64,000 bases of DNA, taken from contig NC_045144.1 in NCBI RefSeq assembly GCF_008831285.2, forward strand, positions 7,364,176 to 7,428,175, written 5' to 3'. This document shows, piece by piece, positions 1-22,774 of this stretch. The notes under the pieces are model-generated. The model was not told the origin of the DNA. It did not search any database and worked only from the letters and a program-made list of their open reading frames with translations. How positions within the stretch are numbered: position 1 is the first letter of the stretch; each line of letters starts with the position of its first letter. Made by a program: the position numbers and the translations under genes. Source of the stretch: Nymphaea colorata (taxonomy: Eukaryota; Streptophyta; Magnoliopsida; Nymphaeales; Nymphaeaceae).

Positions 1-550
1 CTACCGTCTCGGACTATGTCCACAGTGAATGTGTCCGTCATGTGTGAACCCTGAAAGCACTGTTCGTGGCAAGCGGATCAAACTATCATGCCCCTTACTT
101 TGTCAAGTTCTAAGTAAGATTCTTCACTTTGAACTAGTAGCTGGTGAATCATGGCAGGTCTAAGCCCCGATTCTCTACTTTCTTCATGGCACTCTAGGTT
201 ATTATCATCAGGTCCCCTCTTGTTTGAGTCGCCGAACAACACAGACCAAGGCTGTCATAGAGTGGGACGTCTTGCACATTTAAGCACTGATTCTTCACTT
301 TGTACCAAAGTAAAGTATGTTGTTAAACCATGGATTAAGTAGTCTTGGTTCAATTAATTTCAGTTTTATGCATCCAACTCCATTTGTTTTATCATTGAGA
401 TCTTCATATGGTGACTCACTTCCTATCCGATTCTTCCATTTGGAATGTCAGAAACGCCTTTTGCCAGCAAGAACATGAGAGTGATTCAGTACACGTTCCA
501 CGTTAGGCCTAAGAAGCATTCCTTTCAAATGTCAGAAACTCCTTCCTTTA

Positions 551-555
<5 letters not shown>

Positions 556-598
<43 letters not shown>

Positions 599-620
599 AT
601 GTGTGTGTGTGTGTGTGTGT
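556..620. repeat. (CT)n-(GT)n compound microsatellite
   Basis: About 30 bases of CT repeats run directly into about 30 bases of interrupted GT repeats. Confidence 0.95.
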
Positions 621-1446
621 GAATGTGTCTCTACCCTTTTAATTATAATTCCAGTAACATTGATTTGAGGTGCACAGTGTGAATCAGTATGCATGACTTC
701 ATCTGTAGTTCCTTTCCTGAATTTTACTCATGAATCAGGTCGATCACAGAACATTCACTGTCCTCTTCAAGATCTGAGACCCAAGTAATGCAGAAAGCAC
801 TTGGCGAAGCAGATAACGGTGAGTTAATATGTACCCATCAATGCCTAATGTTGTCATGTCCTGACACTGGTCTTTTATATTGTATAAAAAGATTTAAGGC
901 CTGTTTTCTGTTGTTTTTTTTTCCTTTCTTTTCTGCTCAAAGTCTCTACAACCCACAGATTACACTGTCTCCTTTATCTCTAGGGCCTAATTTCTGTTCC
1001 CAATTCTCTTTTTTCCACAACCCGTAAGATTCTGCATGGACCCTTACCCTATTTGAAAATGCATAATCTAACAATATACAACATCCTAGCTTTAAAAAAA
1101 CCAACAATTTTATATTGATTTTTATTTTCCAAAAATATACAATTACAACTGCAGAATACAGGATGTAGTCAAATTTACAAATGTTTTTAATTATAAAATT
1201 TAATCAAAGTAGAGCTCCCTCCCTGACAGTCTAAATTAGCCCCTGGTGGCATCAATTTCTGATTTTGCTCTGCATGTTAGCATTCACAGAAGGTTTGAGA
1301 GAGAGAGATTTTTCACCTTCTCTTATTTAAGTCAAAAACTTGGCTAAACTAGAGGGGTTCATCGGTATTAAATTTAAGCTCATTTGCAAATAATTTTCCT
1401 TCCTTTCTGCATGTATGTGCATGTGTATGTGTGTCCGACAGAGATT

Positions 1447-1470
1447 GAGAGAGAGAGAGAGAGAGAGAGC
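1447..1470. repeat. (GA)n microsatellite
   Basis: Uninterrupted AG dinucleotide run. Confidence 0.9.
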
Positions 1471-2485
1471 CCTTTTTCTTTGTTCTTCCTCCTGTAGCTT
1501 TATATATTGTTTCAATCTAGGGCTTGCTACTAGGTTGGACTTAGCAAAGGCATGCTGTGCCATGTACATGTGATCTCTTCCATCATCACGACAGTAATGC
1601 ACATGCCATGCACAAGTACAGGTCGTACAATTCATGACTGAACTTGTGACAAAAGATCACAGGTTTTCTTTTCTGCAGATTTGTAAAGCTGAGCTGTATT
1701 AAATAGTTCTTTCTTTGGTTTTCTAGCTAGTTTCTTTTCTTTGAATAAAGACAAATTTCTGTTTAAAAGAGGTAGGAAAGGCCCTTCCAGACGTCAATCA
1801 ACGATCGTGGCATGACATCAGCAATTTAGAAAAAGAAAAAAAGAAAAAATCATTCATGAGTCAGTCATCCCACGTTCTCTTGTTTTTACCCTTCTAAATC
1901 TGTATGCTTATGTTTTTCAAATGCTAGATAGCTACAGGTAATTCCATGTACAAAAAACAACCACGTTACCTAGAAAGCCAGGTGTTGTGGATAAGCATCT
2001 GGTGGATCCAGAAGAAGAGCTGCGAACTGCAGATCGCAGATCCTGTAATGCTAATCAATATCTCAAGAGCTGGATTTTCAGTTTTTAAGAGCAGGTTTTC
2101 CAAAGATGTGGTCTTTATTTTCTCTTTACATTTTCCCTTCTCCATCTGAAGATTTGGGTCCATGCCTAGATTTTAGTTTAAGGATTAGGGAATAACTAGC
2201 ATGACCTTCACTGATATATTGGCACATTTTTCTGCTTAACAGCGTCGACATAGAAGGCAACAAACCAAACGTGGAAAGGAGGACAGAGTTTAGGCTTAGA
2301 AGTGATCCCAAAGAAGCAAAAGAGAGATATATAAATGTATTTCGCATCTGATATAAGGATTGTGGTCATGTTCATTCCATTTGAGTTTTTTTTAGTTTAA
2401 AATATGTATTGGTTAGCTGAACAACCAGCAACTTATAGGCGGCTGGTACAATGGTAGATGGTTCAATTCACTTGCCCTGCAGAAC

Positions 2486-2567
2486 CTCGTGCATGAGAAT
2501 TGATGCCCTCGAAAACCTTAGGCCACCTCGTGCACGAGAATTGATGCCCTCGAGAACCTTAGGCCAT
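2486..2567. repeat. 41-bp tandem duplication
   Basis: Two adjacent near-identical units, each starting CCTCGTGCA and ending CTTAGGCCA, differing at a few positions. Confidence 0.85.
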
Positions 2568-3561
2568 CTCCCCTTCGCACAAGGGGCACCCAGCTTGGTA
2601 ATTTGGAGCACAAAGCACATCCAGAACTAATTGCAGAGATATTGGAAAAAAGAATGAACAGAAAAGCACCAAACCTGAGATTTTTCTAAAAAAAAAAAGC
2701 AGAAGAATTAGTGATAGTCCAAGATTAGTTCGCCCTTCTAAAGGGCTCCGCAGGTCCGCTGACTCACTGGCTTTCCTGTATGCTAACAAAGAGGCATTCC
2801 CATGTTCAAGTCATTTCAGCCTTTGACGTGAAGGATTGCAAAGTGGCATATTGGGAAGAAGCAGCTGGTGAAAGAACTTCAAACCATACAAACAACCCAA
2901 CGAATCCATGCAAAAAATGAGACAGGATTGATTGTATTCACTAGATATTAAGTTCAAATCCCAAACTTTCATAGAAGTGTACCAACAATTGTACTTGGAG
3001 CATGCAATTCAACTAAAAAACCAACAGATTACGTGCCCCGAGGAATGTAAATACAATAAAAGAGACTAGTGGTGAATGATTATAACACAGGCACGATATT
3101 TGAACTTACAAAAAGTAAACCAGAAATATCATGAAATTGGACTGCATAGCTACTAGGAAAATTCTACTCACAAGACAAAACCCACAAAACCCATCCATAT
3201 ACTGACAAGTTCATCATCCCCAATCAAGTTATGATAAACATTCGAAGAGCAAATCACACATTCTTGTTTCCCTATTTCTGTCTGCAGGACAAAGGAGCAG
3301 CATAGTAATGAAATACCTAACCATCTCCTTTTTCTCCATATAAAACTGAAAACAAGTGCGTGAATTAAGTCCAGGTCAAGGGATATTCTTAAATATCCAA
3401 CACCGGTTTGTAGGAATTCCTCTGCTGCATTAAACCAATTCCCATCGACCCACTTGAGGTGAAAGCGAAAGTCCCTGGCAGAGCCCTTCTCTTCAGAATG
3501 TAGGATCACCAGTCAAGTGCACAGATATATTGGACAGATCATGCTTCAGTTTGCTTCCAGA

Positions 3562-13308
<9,747 letters not shown>

Positions 13309-13903
13309 CGGTCGCTGCCTCCCACCCTCCTGTCCCCACTTGAGGAGTCGTCAAGAAAAGCACCCAAAGCCTTACGCGCCTGTTTCAAGCAATCTCCTTA
13401 TCTCTTCCCCTCCTCTTCGTCCTCCTCCACCTCCTCCTCCTTCTGCTGTTGCTGCTGCACGTCAACAGGACGGAATGAAGCAGAGACGGTTTCCGCAGAG
13501 GGTTTTCCCAATTCGAAGAGGATGAAGAAGACAGCGAAAGTACGGGGAAGCTTTACGCACTGATATGGATATGGATCAAGAAAAAGAGTTCATAGAGAAA
13601 TGCCCAAAAACGATCAAAATTAAAAGCCGTTCCAATTGAAACCCTAAACCGATTGAAAGAGGTATTGAGAGAGTGAGGCGTGGATGGCAGAGAGAGTAAA
13701 AGGAGGTCATCACCTTTTCACCCGGCCGATAAGGTCGGAGACCTCGTCGCTCAAGCTGGTGGCGCCTGCTGCACGGCTTCGGGAAAGGAACGAAGAGGAG
13801 AGCGCGGAAATGAGAAATGGAGGAGATAAGAAAGGACTCCGAGCCGAGAGAGATGACGGCGAGAGGGGGAGGGAGATAGAGAGACGGGGAGTGGAAGCTT
13901 ACC
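13309..13903 (-). promoter_or_regulatory. CDKC: CDKC 5' leader with probable 5'-UTR intron
   Basis: Upstream of the start codon the minus strand has a donor-like AAATAG/GTAAGC at 13903/13902 and a candidate acceptor (GACGTGCAG, near 13460), so a leader exon above 13903 may be spliced to the CDS exon. Inside are GA/CT-rich runs and a CAG-rich stretch. The same donor is kept in duplicate copy B (near 26972). The transcription start is not visible and no clear TATA box was found. Confidence 0.4.
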
Positions 13904-14039
13904 TATTTGGCCGGACGAGCCGGTCCGGGTGTCGCCGGAAGACTGATGGTCGCGTGCTGGAAGAGAAAGCCCTAACGGGCAATTTTAATTTTCCAAGGAA
14001 AGTTATTTCGAAAATCATAAAAACTACGCCTCTTTACAT

Positions 14040-14365
14040 TGCTTTTACAGGCCACCAAACTACTGTTGAACATAGTGCAGCGCTGTTGGTCGACTCGATA
14101 AGCCTTCCTAGCCAAAATCTTGGAGCTCGAGTTGAGTTCATAGTCAGTCGACTTAGTCGAGCTTTGACCACCTTAATCAAGTTTGTCGACCCTTAATTGA
14201 GTCAAGTTCAAACTCAACATGGAACCATGAAAATCAATTCTATTCAAATGAGTTTGTCGAGCTTTAATCTATTGAGCTATTATTGAGCTCGAGGTTTTAT
14301 TAGCTAAGCTGAGTTTGAGCTGACTAAACTTGGGCTCAACTCGGCTCATGTTCACCCCTAGACTC
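14040..14365. mobile_element. GAGCTCGAGTT-rich degenerate element upstream of CDKC
   Basis: Dense TCGAGCT / GAGTCAAGTTC words end in TGTTCACCCCTAG, which resembles the TAGGGGTGAACA ends of plant hAT-type MITEs. Related text occurs at 27170-27360, 20460-20740 and 39340-39510. No intact pair of ends found. Confidence 0.4.
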
Positions 14366-15960
14366 AGCGACTTCACTCATCAACTCATTTGAGTTTTAAA
14401 ATGACCTAGGGAGTCAAGGGCAAGCCGGGCCAAATGAGGGGCCAACCATGGCAATCTTGACCTCTGGTCAAGTTTTCTAACGATTCAAGCTGGCTCGGGC
14501 GATTTTTGAGCCAACTGAACGAGTCAGTTAACTATGACTTTTTTTTTTTTTTTTTGCGTATCAAATGCAAATGGTTGATGTACAACACTCCATTTAGTTC
14601 GCGAACTTAAATTCAACTAAAACAAAGATTTATGGATTGAGAATGATGAGAATGATGGCTTTAAGACACTCTAGTTAATTTGTGAATATCATAAATCAAG
14701 TGAAGCGCAAAGTTGAGATTACCGTGGATCTCAAATCTGTGGTAAACAAACGTGGCCTACTTATATGGATAAACTTGTTGGGCCTGGGATCTGATATAAG
14801 TCAGAAACACACTTTACCATATCTACATTCATATTCAAATTCATATTTGAATTTGGTTGTGAATCCAAATCCAAATATGAATTTTGAATATGAATGAATC
14901 TGATCAACATTTACTTAAAAATGGGTATGTGAATATGATCGGATGTCGTTTTTTATATCTGAATCTGAACCAAATTCTTAATTGGATATCAAACTTTTTA
15001 TGCCAAACCACTTAGTTAAGAGACAAGAGCAGAACCTCTTAATTTTATATTTAAAAATATTGTAAACAAACGTGAGCATCCTAATGTGTTCATAAACTTT
15101 AATTTAATATAAATCATGTTTTATTTAAAGTTATTTTTTGTAAAAAAAATTGATTTTTCTCTTATTGAACCATTGATGTTATAATAGACGTTTATTGTTT
15201 GATTATTAAAAAAATATTATTTACTAACTTAATATATGTTCCTCATCCACAAGAACATATCCATAAGATTAGATTGCTAAAAACATTTTAATAATTATCT
15301 TTGTAGGTTTGGCCCCTCCTAAAAAACGTAGATTTTTTAAAATGATATTTCGATCGTTATCAAAATTATCAAAATTTGAAAACCTTGACCATGCCTGATT
15401 TGAACACTGGAGACAACTTCATTAAATATAAATCTTTCCTATCTGGGGTTTGCCATGATTGGAACCAAATCTGGGTTATATCTGCCCCAATCTCCCCTGT
15501 TTTAATCATTTCAGTAAATGAGGTGATTATCAAATTGATAATTTCTTTAAACCTAAAGATTGATTAATTGCCCATTCATAAAACTTATACAAAGCTTTAA
15601 CGAACAAAAGAATCAGTCTAATTAGTTATATTCCTCATTTAGTACATATCCAGATTCGTTTCTCCAAATGGTTCAAAAATCATACTATGTCAAATTCAGC
15701 TTCCATCATTTGAAATCAATTCAATCATATAACTGATTACCAGGCTTTTAAATCATCCAGGGATATGGATTTGATCGGTTCCAGTTCTAGTGGAACATAG
15801 GCCTGATCCATACATCTGGTTAAAAAAAAAAAATCTAAAAAGAAAAAAAGGTTAAATTAGTATAAAAATTAAGCATCAAAGGCTTTTGCAAGCATCTGAT
15901 GGCGGAGCCAAAAATTCTGAACTAAGGAGCATTAATTTGAATAATTTTAGAAAGATTAAA
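14366..15960. other. Gene-free AT-rich DNA of copy A
   Basis: Includes a poly-T tract (14539-14557), ATTCATATTCAAATTC-like words related to the GGGATGTCAA element family (14815-14960), and a fragment near 15310-15395 (GGCCCCTCC... CAAAATTT) belonging to the GGGCGGAGCC-type element interior. No gene seen. Confidence 0.5.
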
Positions 15961-15967
15961 TGGGTAC

Positions 15968-16210
15968 CATTAAGCCTGGGCACCGGGCTTGGGTACCTGG
16001 CCCGATTGGGCCTGGACCCAAAAAAAACTGGCCCAGCCCAACTCGATAAGATATTGGGCCGGCCCGGGTCTGATGGGGCATGGTTCGACTCAATTATTTT
16101 TTTTAATTTTTATTATCATTTTATTTAATCATAATACATATTTTATTATTTAAAATATATTTTATATTCAAAATTTTTATTTTTTAATTAAAAATTATTT
16201 TTTTATATTT
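15968..16210. mobile_element. Left half of a GC/AT element (TAAGCCTGGGCA family)
   Basis: TAAGCCTGGGCACCGGGC opens a ~110-bp GGCCCGG-rich block followed by an AT-rich block; the right GC-rich end is missing here. Counterpart in copy B at about 29080-29290. Confidence 0.6.
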
Positions 16211-16877
16211 TGGATTCTTAGGAGCACTGATGCATGAAAAAAATGTGCAAATCCACAAGGAATGTATATGTAAAAACATGAAAATTTGTGGGCTGATGTG
16301 GACAAATGCTGATCACAACTGACTTAATTCTTTTGTTTGTCATTGAATCTCCAACATAATTCTAAAAATTCATAGCCTAATCTTTTATTAATTGTTTAAA
16401 TCCTCTTTAATATCATATTCTTGGAACTTGCATTCGGTTCTTATTAATCTCAATTGAATTTCAATTTTTTTTAGGCAATTTACATCTTGAAATTGGGAAT
16501 AAGAAAAGTACGAGAGGGATGTGAACCTTTTTTTTTTTACCCCACCACACATTGGGTCCTACACGCGTTATATAATTATTATATTTTTGTTCCTATTAAA
16601 ATAATTTCATTAGTTTTAAATTAAGAAACAAGGGTTAATAAGTAAGTAGATTTTTAGTGCACAAGTACGATGCACATAACCAGGTTCGGTGAGGAAGAGG
16701 TTATGGTGGGAATGGTGAGATGACCGTCATTTCTATTCAGGGTAAAAGAAAACATGCAACACTTCATAGGCAATAAATTGGCAATGACCCTAGCTAAGTT
16801 TTGGCATCAGGCCCAAGTACTTGGTACTTGGTTCGATCGGGCCCGAATCAGTCTAGGTCGGCCCGGATAGGCCTGAC

Positions 16878-17194
16878 GGGTAAGCCTGGGCACCAGGCCG
16901 GGCCGCCGCTGGGTACCCGTCCCGAATCGGGCTCGGAAAACGTGACCCGAGTCGGCAGGGCTTCTTATCGAGCTGGCTCAGGTGGGCTTGATAAGCCCGG
17001 ATCAGGCCCAAACAAATTTTTTTAAGTTTTTTTATTAATTTATATATATATATATATAATATTTTATTACCATTAATTATTTTTATGTATTATTTTATAT
17101 TAAAAAGTATTTTTAATGTAATCGGGCCCGATTTAGGCCGGGCCAAAGTCGATTTCATGCAATGGGCCGGTACAGCCCGATGCCCAGGCTTAAT
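16878..17194. mobile_element. Complete GC/AT/GC element (TAAGCCTGGGCA family)
   Basis: Ends TAAGCCTGGGCA and TGCCCAGGCTTA are exact inverted repeats enclosing GGCCCGG-rich arms and a ~120-bp AT core. Directly to its left (16803-16877) is another fragment of the same family. No coding capacity and no clear target duplication. The copy B counterpart (about 29850-30195) has a different interior with a ~90-bp tandem duplication. Confidence 0.7.
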
Positions 17195-17221
17195 CCTAGC
17201 AGCATGGTCATTTTAGAGTTG

Positions 17222-17570
17222 GGATGTCAATAAATTCTATTTAGAACAGTATTCGATGAAGTACATAAAAGAAAGTATATAGGAAAACATTCGTATTTGA
17301 TTAAGAACTTGGACCAGATTCAGGTATAAGAAATGACATTCAATAGGATTCCAATTTGGATTTAAGTAAATGTCCATTGGATTTGGATCATATATATATT
17401 TAAATAAATATCCTAACTCAACGACTACAAACTTGGATTCAAATATTAATCTAAACATAGGATTCAGATTAAGAATTCAAATTTTGCATTTGGATATGGT
17501 ATATATTTTTCTTAATTCGGATTCAAATTTGAATATATAAGTATCCAAAAAAGTAGATATGGTAAAGTAT
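17222..17570. mobile_element. GGGATGTCAA-family MITE fragment
   Basis: Begins GGGATGTCAATAAATTC and continues with ATTCAAATTTG / GGATTCAGATT words typical of the intact family members at 50707 and 57972; the right end is not intact. Copy B counterpart at about 30223-30610. Confidence 0.55.
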
Positions 17571-17916
17571 CGCAGCAGTGATAACATTGCAGGTTATGGC
17601 CCGATCATACTACCATCCACATATAGTAGGACGCCTCGACTAGTAATGGTGATGCGCAGATGTGCCTGTTGCGTGTGCCTCACTGAGGCGCACGCATCGT
17701 GGCGCAACCGGTGCCTGAAGCGCATGCTTTAGGCATCTTATGTTTTCATCTTTCATCCTTCTTGTTTTTAACATTTTGTGTGCTTCAAGCATCTTATGTT
17801 TTCACATTTCAAAACCCGTTAAATAGTTTTTCTTTTTGTTTTTAACATTTTTTTTTCTCTGTTTTTCAACAGGTTAAGAGAAAAGGGGCTCTGGGTGACA
17901 CCTTTTTATTTCCTAC

Positions 17917-18246
17917 AAGGGCAGAGCCATAAATTTTGATGAAATAATTTTTTTTTTTTCAAAAATACGAGGGGGCCCATGAGCCACCTCCTTTTCCTTA
18001 TGACGCTGATTAAATAAACTTTGACTAAAGATGTCTATGAGCAGAGTCAAAAAAATTTGTCTCTGGAGTACTAAATATATAGGTAACAAATTTTCAATTG
18101 GTCTTGGGGCAATGACGGGGTTTGGTGGGACTGATCCATATAATTGGACCAAAATCTACTCAGATCCAGCCATTAGAAACAAGGTTTTAGAGTGGGCTCC
18201 GTGACTCATACGCCCCACGCAGCCCACACCTACCTCCACCCCTAGA
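17917..18246. mobile_element. AGGGGCGGAG-type short TIR element, copy A
   Basis: Left end AAGGGCAGAGCCATAAATTTT, right end CCTCCACCCCTAG. In copy B (30964-31284) the ends are cleaner: AAGGGCGGAGCC and CTCCGCCCCTAG. Widespread plant short-element type with TIR near AGGGGCGGAG. No coding capacity. Confidence 0.65.
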
Positions 18247-18262
18247 GGTGCCTAAAGCAGGG

Positions 18263-18560
18263 TAACACCAAGATGAAATTCTTTTCATGTTTTTTGCATA
18301 TGAATGCAGGAAAGAAACACAATTGATATTTTATCATGAGTTCCAATTTTATACTTTCAATTAGGCACTTCAAAGAATAGAAAAAAGTTATATATATGCT
18401 ATTAGACCAAGTTTCTACATGATGTTGGAATCTCGATGTATGGAGCGGGAGTGACACATCGATGAAAGCAGACGTGTACCCCATGAGGACAAAGTGTTAG
18501 GTGGGAATTTTAGCTCTTTATATGGTGAGTCTCACTCACTCACTTCAAACAATATGTTGA
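18263..18560. other. Unique DNA, no feature seen
   Basis: AT-rich, short ORFs only; nothing recognised. Confidence 0.5.
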
Positions 18561-18569
18561 AATCTAAAA

Positions 18570-18835
18570 TATAAAACAGAGCATTGGGCCGGCCTGGCCT
18601 GATAATAAGGCAGGCTCGGGCCGGCCCGACACCTGAAACCCGGGCCCTAGCCTGACCCCAGCTCGAGTTCGACCCAATTAAATTATAAAAATATATATTT
18701 TTAATATAAAATAATGTATAAATATTAAAAAATGTAATAAAATATTATATTTATATTTATAAATAATAAAGTATATATTAAAAAACTGTTATCGGGCCCT
18801 CAGAGCCAAAATGGGCAGTTGCCCACACCAGCCCT
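18570..18835. mobile_element. GC/AT/GC element, degenerate
   Basis: GGGCCGGCCTGGCC-rich left arm, ~120-bp AT core with TATTAAAAAATG words, short right arm with ATCGGGCCC and TTGCCCACACC. Same architecture as the TAAGCCTGGGCA family but without clean ends. Confidence 0.5.
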
Positions 18836-18839
18836 TCAA

Positions 18840-20910
18840 TGTTTCTTTATTTTTATATTAATATTTTCAAATATTTGTTCTGTTATATACATAGTGCCCC
18901 TTCAAATATAAAAACCAGTGAATGAATGCCCCTCCAGGAATTTTTTTCCCCCTTAGCCATGGGCTCCAAAGATCCTAGAGTTCTCAAACAAGTTAGAATT
19001 TTTTGTTCTGCATTTTTGACTTGGCAACTTGGATCCATTTGCATCCAGGCCTCAGGTGCACTGATCAAAACTGAAATCAACTGCACTTTGTAATATCCAT
19101 ATGCAAGACCACGGATACTGTAAATGACACTAATTGAGTTTGTTAGGTTCTCTATTTATAAACCATGCCCCTGGTTCCGAAGGCTACCTATTGTCTTATT
19201 TGTTTTAAATCTTCAATAAACTGCATAACAAAATCGCTTCAAAATTGCACATAAAATATAAAAAAATGTTTCATACAAAGTTAATAAAATGTTGTTTACT
19301 TTATACAAATATTACATAGTCACCTTTCCACAAACTATTCAAGGCAAGTGCTCTGTCATTTCGAGTTCCAGTAAGGCAGAGCCTAGGGCTCGCATGGGCC
19401 CTGGCCCACCTCAATTTTTTTTAATTTACATGTAAATTTTAAAAAATTCACTTGTTCTATGTAAAACTTTTGAAAAATGATATTTTTGCCCTAGTCAAAA
19501 TTTAAAAACTTTAATTCGGCCTGCTTCATAAAAATTTTTTAGCTCTACCCCTGAGTTCCAGCAAAACTACTTGGTACTGAGGGAGAGTTAATGAATGAAC
19601 TTGAGGTGCGTTATGCAGCATCTCACTTGTTCAACTTGTAGGAGGCTATGTTTCAATATAATAAGGGGATAGGTCATATATTCTAGTTGAAGTAAGTAGA
19701 GATCTTTACACTTGGTACTGGTACAACTCTGAATTTTAAGAAGTAGTTTGACAGCATGGACACTTTATGAGTGTCCCATAAATCTGCCTCAAAGCTTGGA
19801 GTGTGTTCATAAAACAATAATTCTAGTGTCCGATGAATTTACCGTAATTTTTTATGTAAATTAATATGACACCCACAAAGTATCCTTACTACCAAACGAA
19901 CCATACAGGCAAGAGGAAAGAAGGGCTTCGGATCCTACCTAAAGAGTAGGATTAATCTTTTCGCTCGCCTTACATTATAATGATGAATATCAAAAAGGCT
20001 TGAAAAACTAGCGGTATTAAATTGGGTTTCATACTCAAATAGATCAATTTGAATGTGGAGGATCGGCATGCGACTGCAATGGACTGATAGAGGATCTTGC
20101 ATGGATCTTCCATGACCCTAATGGCAGAGCCACATGGTGACTGGTGTGAACAACTGCCTACACTAGTTTCACAAAGGACAACTGTCAAAATTTCTGGCTC
20201 TGCTAGTTTCCATGGCCCCATCATTTATCCCTAGCAACATCATGCAAATGAGAGGAGACGGGAAGAAATCTTGATTCCTTTTTGTATTATAATATATAAT
20301 GGATTTGGGATAGCAGTTTGGGCCACAATTGTTTGGTAAGTCACAAGGGTGCTTTTTCATCTTCACTCATTGCCAAATAGTTGGAGTAAAGATGAAGTCC
20401 TCACTTTGAGGACTTGACATTAGTTCGATTTCCATGGGCATCTGTTAAAGGCTACACACAACCAGCGCTCGCTACATCAAGCTCCAGCTTGACTTGCTTA
20501 ACTCGTTTTTGTTAAGTCTGTATCGTTTCTTTTAATTTGTTTAATTAGTTAATCCGTTTGACTTTTCTCTTATTTCATTATATCGTTAAGCTCAGTTGAG
20601 TTCTTACACCTCAAACTTGACCCATTTAACATTAACATACAGAACTCGAGTTCTTCGAGCTTGAGTCTAGTTTTGATGAGCAGTTTTGAGTCGAACTTGG
20701 GCTGGCTCCACTCGTTGTATGGCCTTCACCCCTGCATAAATACATTGTATGTTATCAGTTCATTAACCAGGAAAGGACCTAAATATCTATTGGCAAAGAT
20801 AAACACGCCAAGCTTTTGTAAACAAGCATGTGCTGATCTTTATAAGGAATGATATTTACTTTTCTTCATGCTTTCTAAAGCATAGAGTTTTCCTTATTAT
20901 CACCTTTTTT
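18840..20910. other. Gene-free stretch with element fragments
   Basis: Contains a GGCAGAGCC... CTCTACCCC fragment of the short TIR type (about 19376-19553) and GAGCTTGAGTC-rich text ending TTCACCCCTGC (20460-20735). Otherwise unremarkable; no gene recognised. Confidence 0.5.
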
Positions 20911-20917
20911 TTAGGAG

Positions 20918-21085
20918 TGTAGCATAGCTGGTCAGGTTGGTGGGGTGATGAAAGCTCGATCATCAGTTTGATTCTTGTGAGCGCTATATTTTTCAACCAT
21001 AAGCACTATTATCGAGTTGAATAGAGCAACCTTATGTTCACCCAAGTCCAAACACACACTTAACCTGAGGGGCAAAGCCATAGAT
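20918..21085 (+). mobile_element. tRNA-derived SINE-like element
   Basis: TAGCATAGCTGG fits a pol III A box and AGTTTGATTCTTG, some 45 bases on, resembles a B box. The head matches the better bounded element at 54011-54231. The 3' boundary is a guess and no target duplication was identified. Confidence 0.5.
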
Positions 21086-21507
21086 AAGACTTGATCAAAT
21101 GGACGAATTAATCTTGCTTTTGTCTTTGATAGAAACAGTGCTACATATATAAATATGTTCCTTTTTGTTGTTATCAAATATTAATTCATATCGAACGTAA
21201 AACAAAAATGAATAATATACGGGATAAAATTGATCCTCCAGTGTCGAGTGTCCATGGGTTCATTAGCAACAGCCAGTGTGTGCGTGAAAAGGCATGACTT
21301 AACTTCATCTCTCTATGGTACATGACTTGCATTTTTTGCATTTGGTGTCTCGAGGTCATGTAATGAGAATTGAAACCATTGTTGTGTTTGTACATATTGG
21401 AAAACGCTGGAAAACCTTCAATAAAGAATTTCATATATAGATAATTAGAAGGACTAATCAGTTTTTTTGACTGGGTGTAAGTCATAACTATTTTCAGAAT
21501 TTTACTC

Positions 21508-21514
<7 letters not shown>

Positions 21515-21556
<42 letters not shown>
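21515..21556. repeat. (AT)n microsatellite
   Basis: Uninterrupted AT run of about 42 bases. Confidence 0.95.
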
Positions 21557-21558
<2 letters not shown>

Positions 21559-21960
21559 CAAATTTTATAAAAAAAAAATTACAGATTCACAAGGTAGACA
21601 GTGCATCAAGCTATCAGCAAGGGCCAAAACTACATTGTAAAGAATGCAACTAAGATTGATTAAAAGTTTAATAATCAACAGTTGGTTTGAGTTTTTGTGT
21701 TATAAAACTCCTCCTTTATACTAAAAATATAATTGTTTATGTTAGTTTTCCATTTTCATAGCTCTGAAGATTAAGAACACTGTAATCACAACTACCCATG
21801 CAGTACCCTGAGATAAGTGGGAAAGCTTCAGGATCTTTTATGGGGTGTGGGTCGTAATCCTCTCCCCCACCCTCAAACCTAAAGAACACAAGATATAATT
21901 ATTAATGAAAAGGTGTAAGAAAATAAGATAGAAAATAAGATTGAATGAGACATAATACTA

Positions 21961-22235
21961 GACCTGGGCATCAGGCCGAAACTCGAGCCTGGGCCTGGCT
22001 TGGCCCGTTGCCCAAAACAAGGGCTCGGCTCGATTACAATAATAATTATTTTTTAAATATAAAATATATTTTTAATAATAAAATATATATTATTAATAAT
22101 AATAAATTAATTTAAAAATTATCGGACCGGATCCGGCCCTTGTCGGGCTGGCCTATCGGGCCTGGGCCTGGTTTTCGGGCCCGTACCAAGCCGGGTACCA
22201 GGTACCTGTCGGCGGCCCGGCTCCGTGCCCAGGTC
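21961..22235. mobile_element. Complete GC/AT/GC element
   Basis: Inverted ends GACCTGGGCA / TGCCCAGGTC; GGCTCGG/GGCCCGG arms flank an AT core of TTTTTAATA-like words. CTA lies directly at both sides (21958-21960 and 22236-22238), a possible 3-bp target duplication. About 275 bp, non-coding. Confidence 0.7.
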
Positions 22236-22515
22236 CTATAAATAAACTTGTTGACGAATCTATATTAAAGAGTGTTCAAGTAAAAGGGAAATTGGGTAAG
22301 GTCAGATTCAATTTCATGTCATTGCTGAATATTAATCAGATTATTCAAGTCACAAATGCATAATTTGTATGACTAAGAATGATATTTTTTAATTGAATAT
22401 TGTTTTAGGACTGGAAACTTGGAGTTAAGTATCTCAAAATCGTAATGGATTTGCATAACACTCATGGGACATAAGGCTTAACAAAACCAATGAGGCAAAA
22501 TGTTGAGATTTTAGG

Positions 22516-22774
22516 GTAAGCGCCTCCGGGCTGGGCCGCCGCCAGGTACCTGGTATCGGGCTGGCCCGAGTCCACCCGATATTGAGTTTTTTTTTAATAT
22601 ATTAAATTTTATATTATTTATAATATTTTATTATGATTAATTATATTTATATATTTTTTATTTAAAAATATATTTTTAACTTAACAGGCTCGAGACCCAG
22701 ACCTGGGTTTTGGATGTCGGGCTGGCCTGGCCCGACTCATTATCGGGCCGGGCCAACCCCATGCCCATGCTTAC
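22516..22774. mobile_element. GC/AT/GC element, partly degenerate ends
   Basis: GTAAGCGCCTCCGGGCTGGG at the left and CCCATGCCCATGCTTAC at the right, with the same arms and AT core as the 21961 element. Confidence 0.65.

Larger units (their letters stand above)
1..3561. other. Region 3' of CDKC; no gene recognised
   Basis: The stretch just below 3562 on the minus strand should be CDKC 3'-UTR; its end cannot be placed. The rest shows only short ORFs in unremarkable AT-rich DNA. A loosely repeated GATTCTTCACTTTG-like word recurs at about 117, 167, 288 and 430, suggesting an old degenerate tandem repeat. Microsatellites and a 41-bp duplication are listed separately. Confidence 0.5.

Noticed and set aside
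13684-14196. 170-codon plus-strand frame
   Set aside because: Lies opposite the CDKC leader, is Arg/Glu-rich from GA-rich DNA, and its copy B counterpart is broken.
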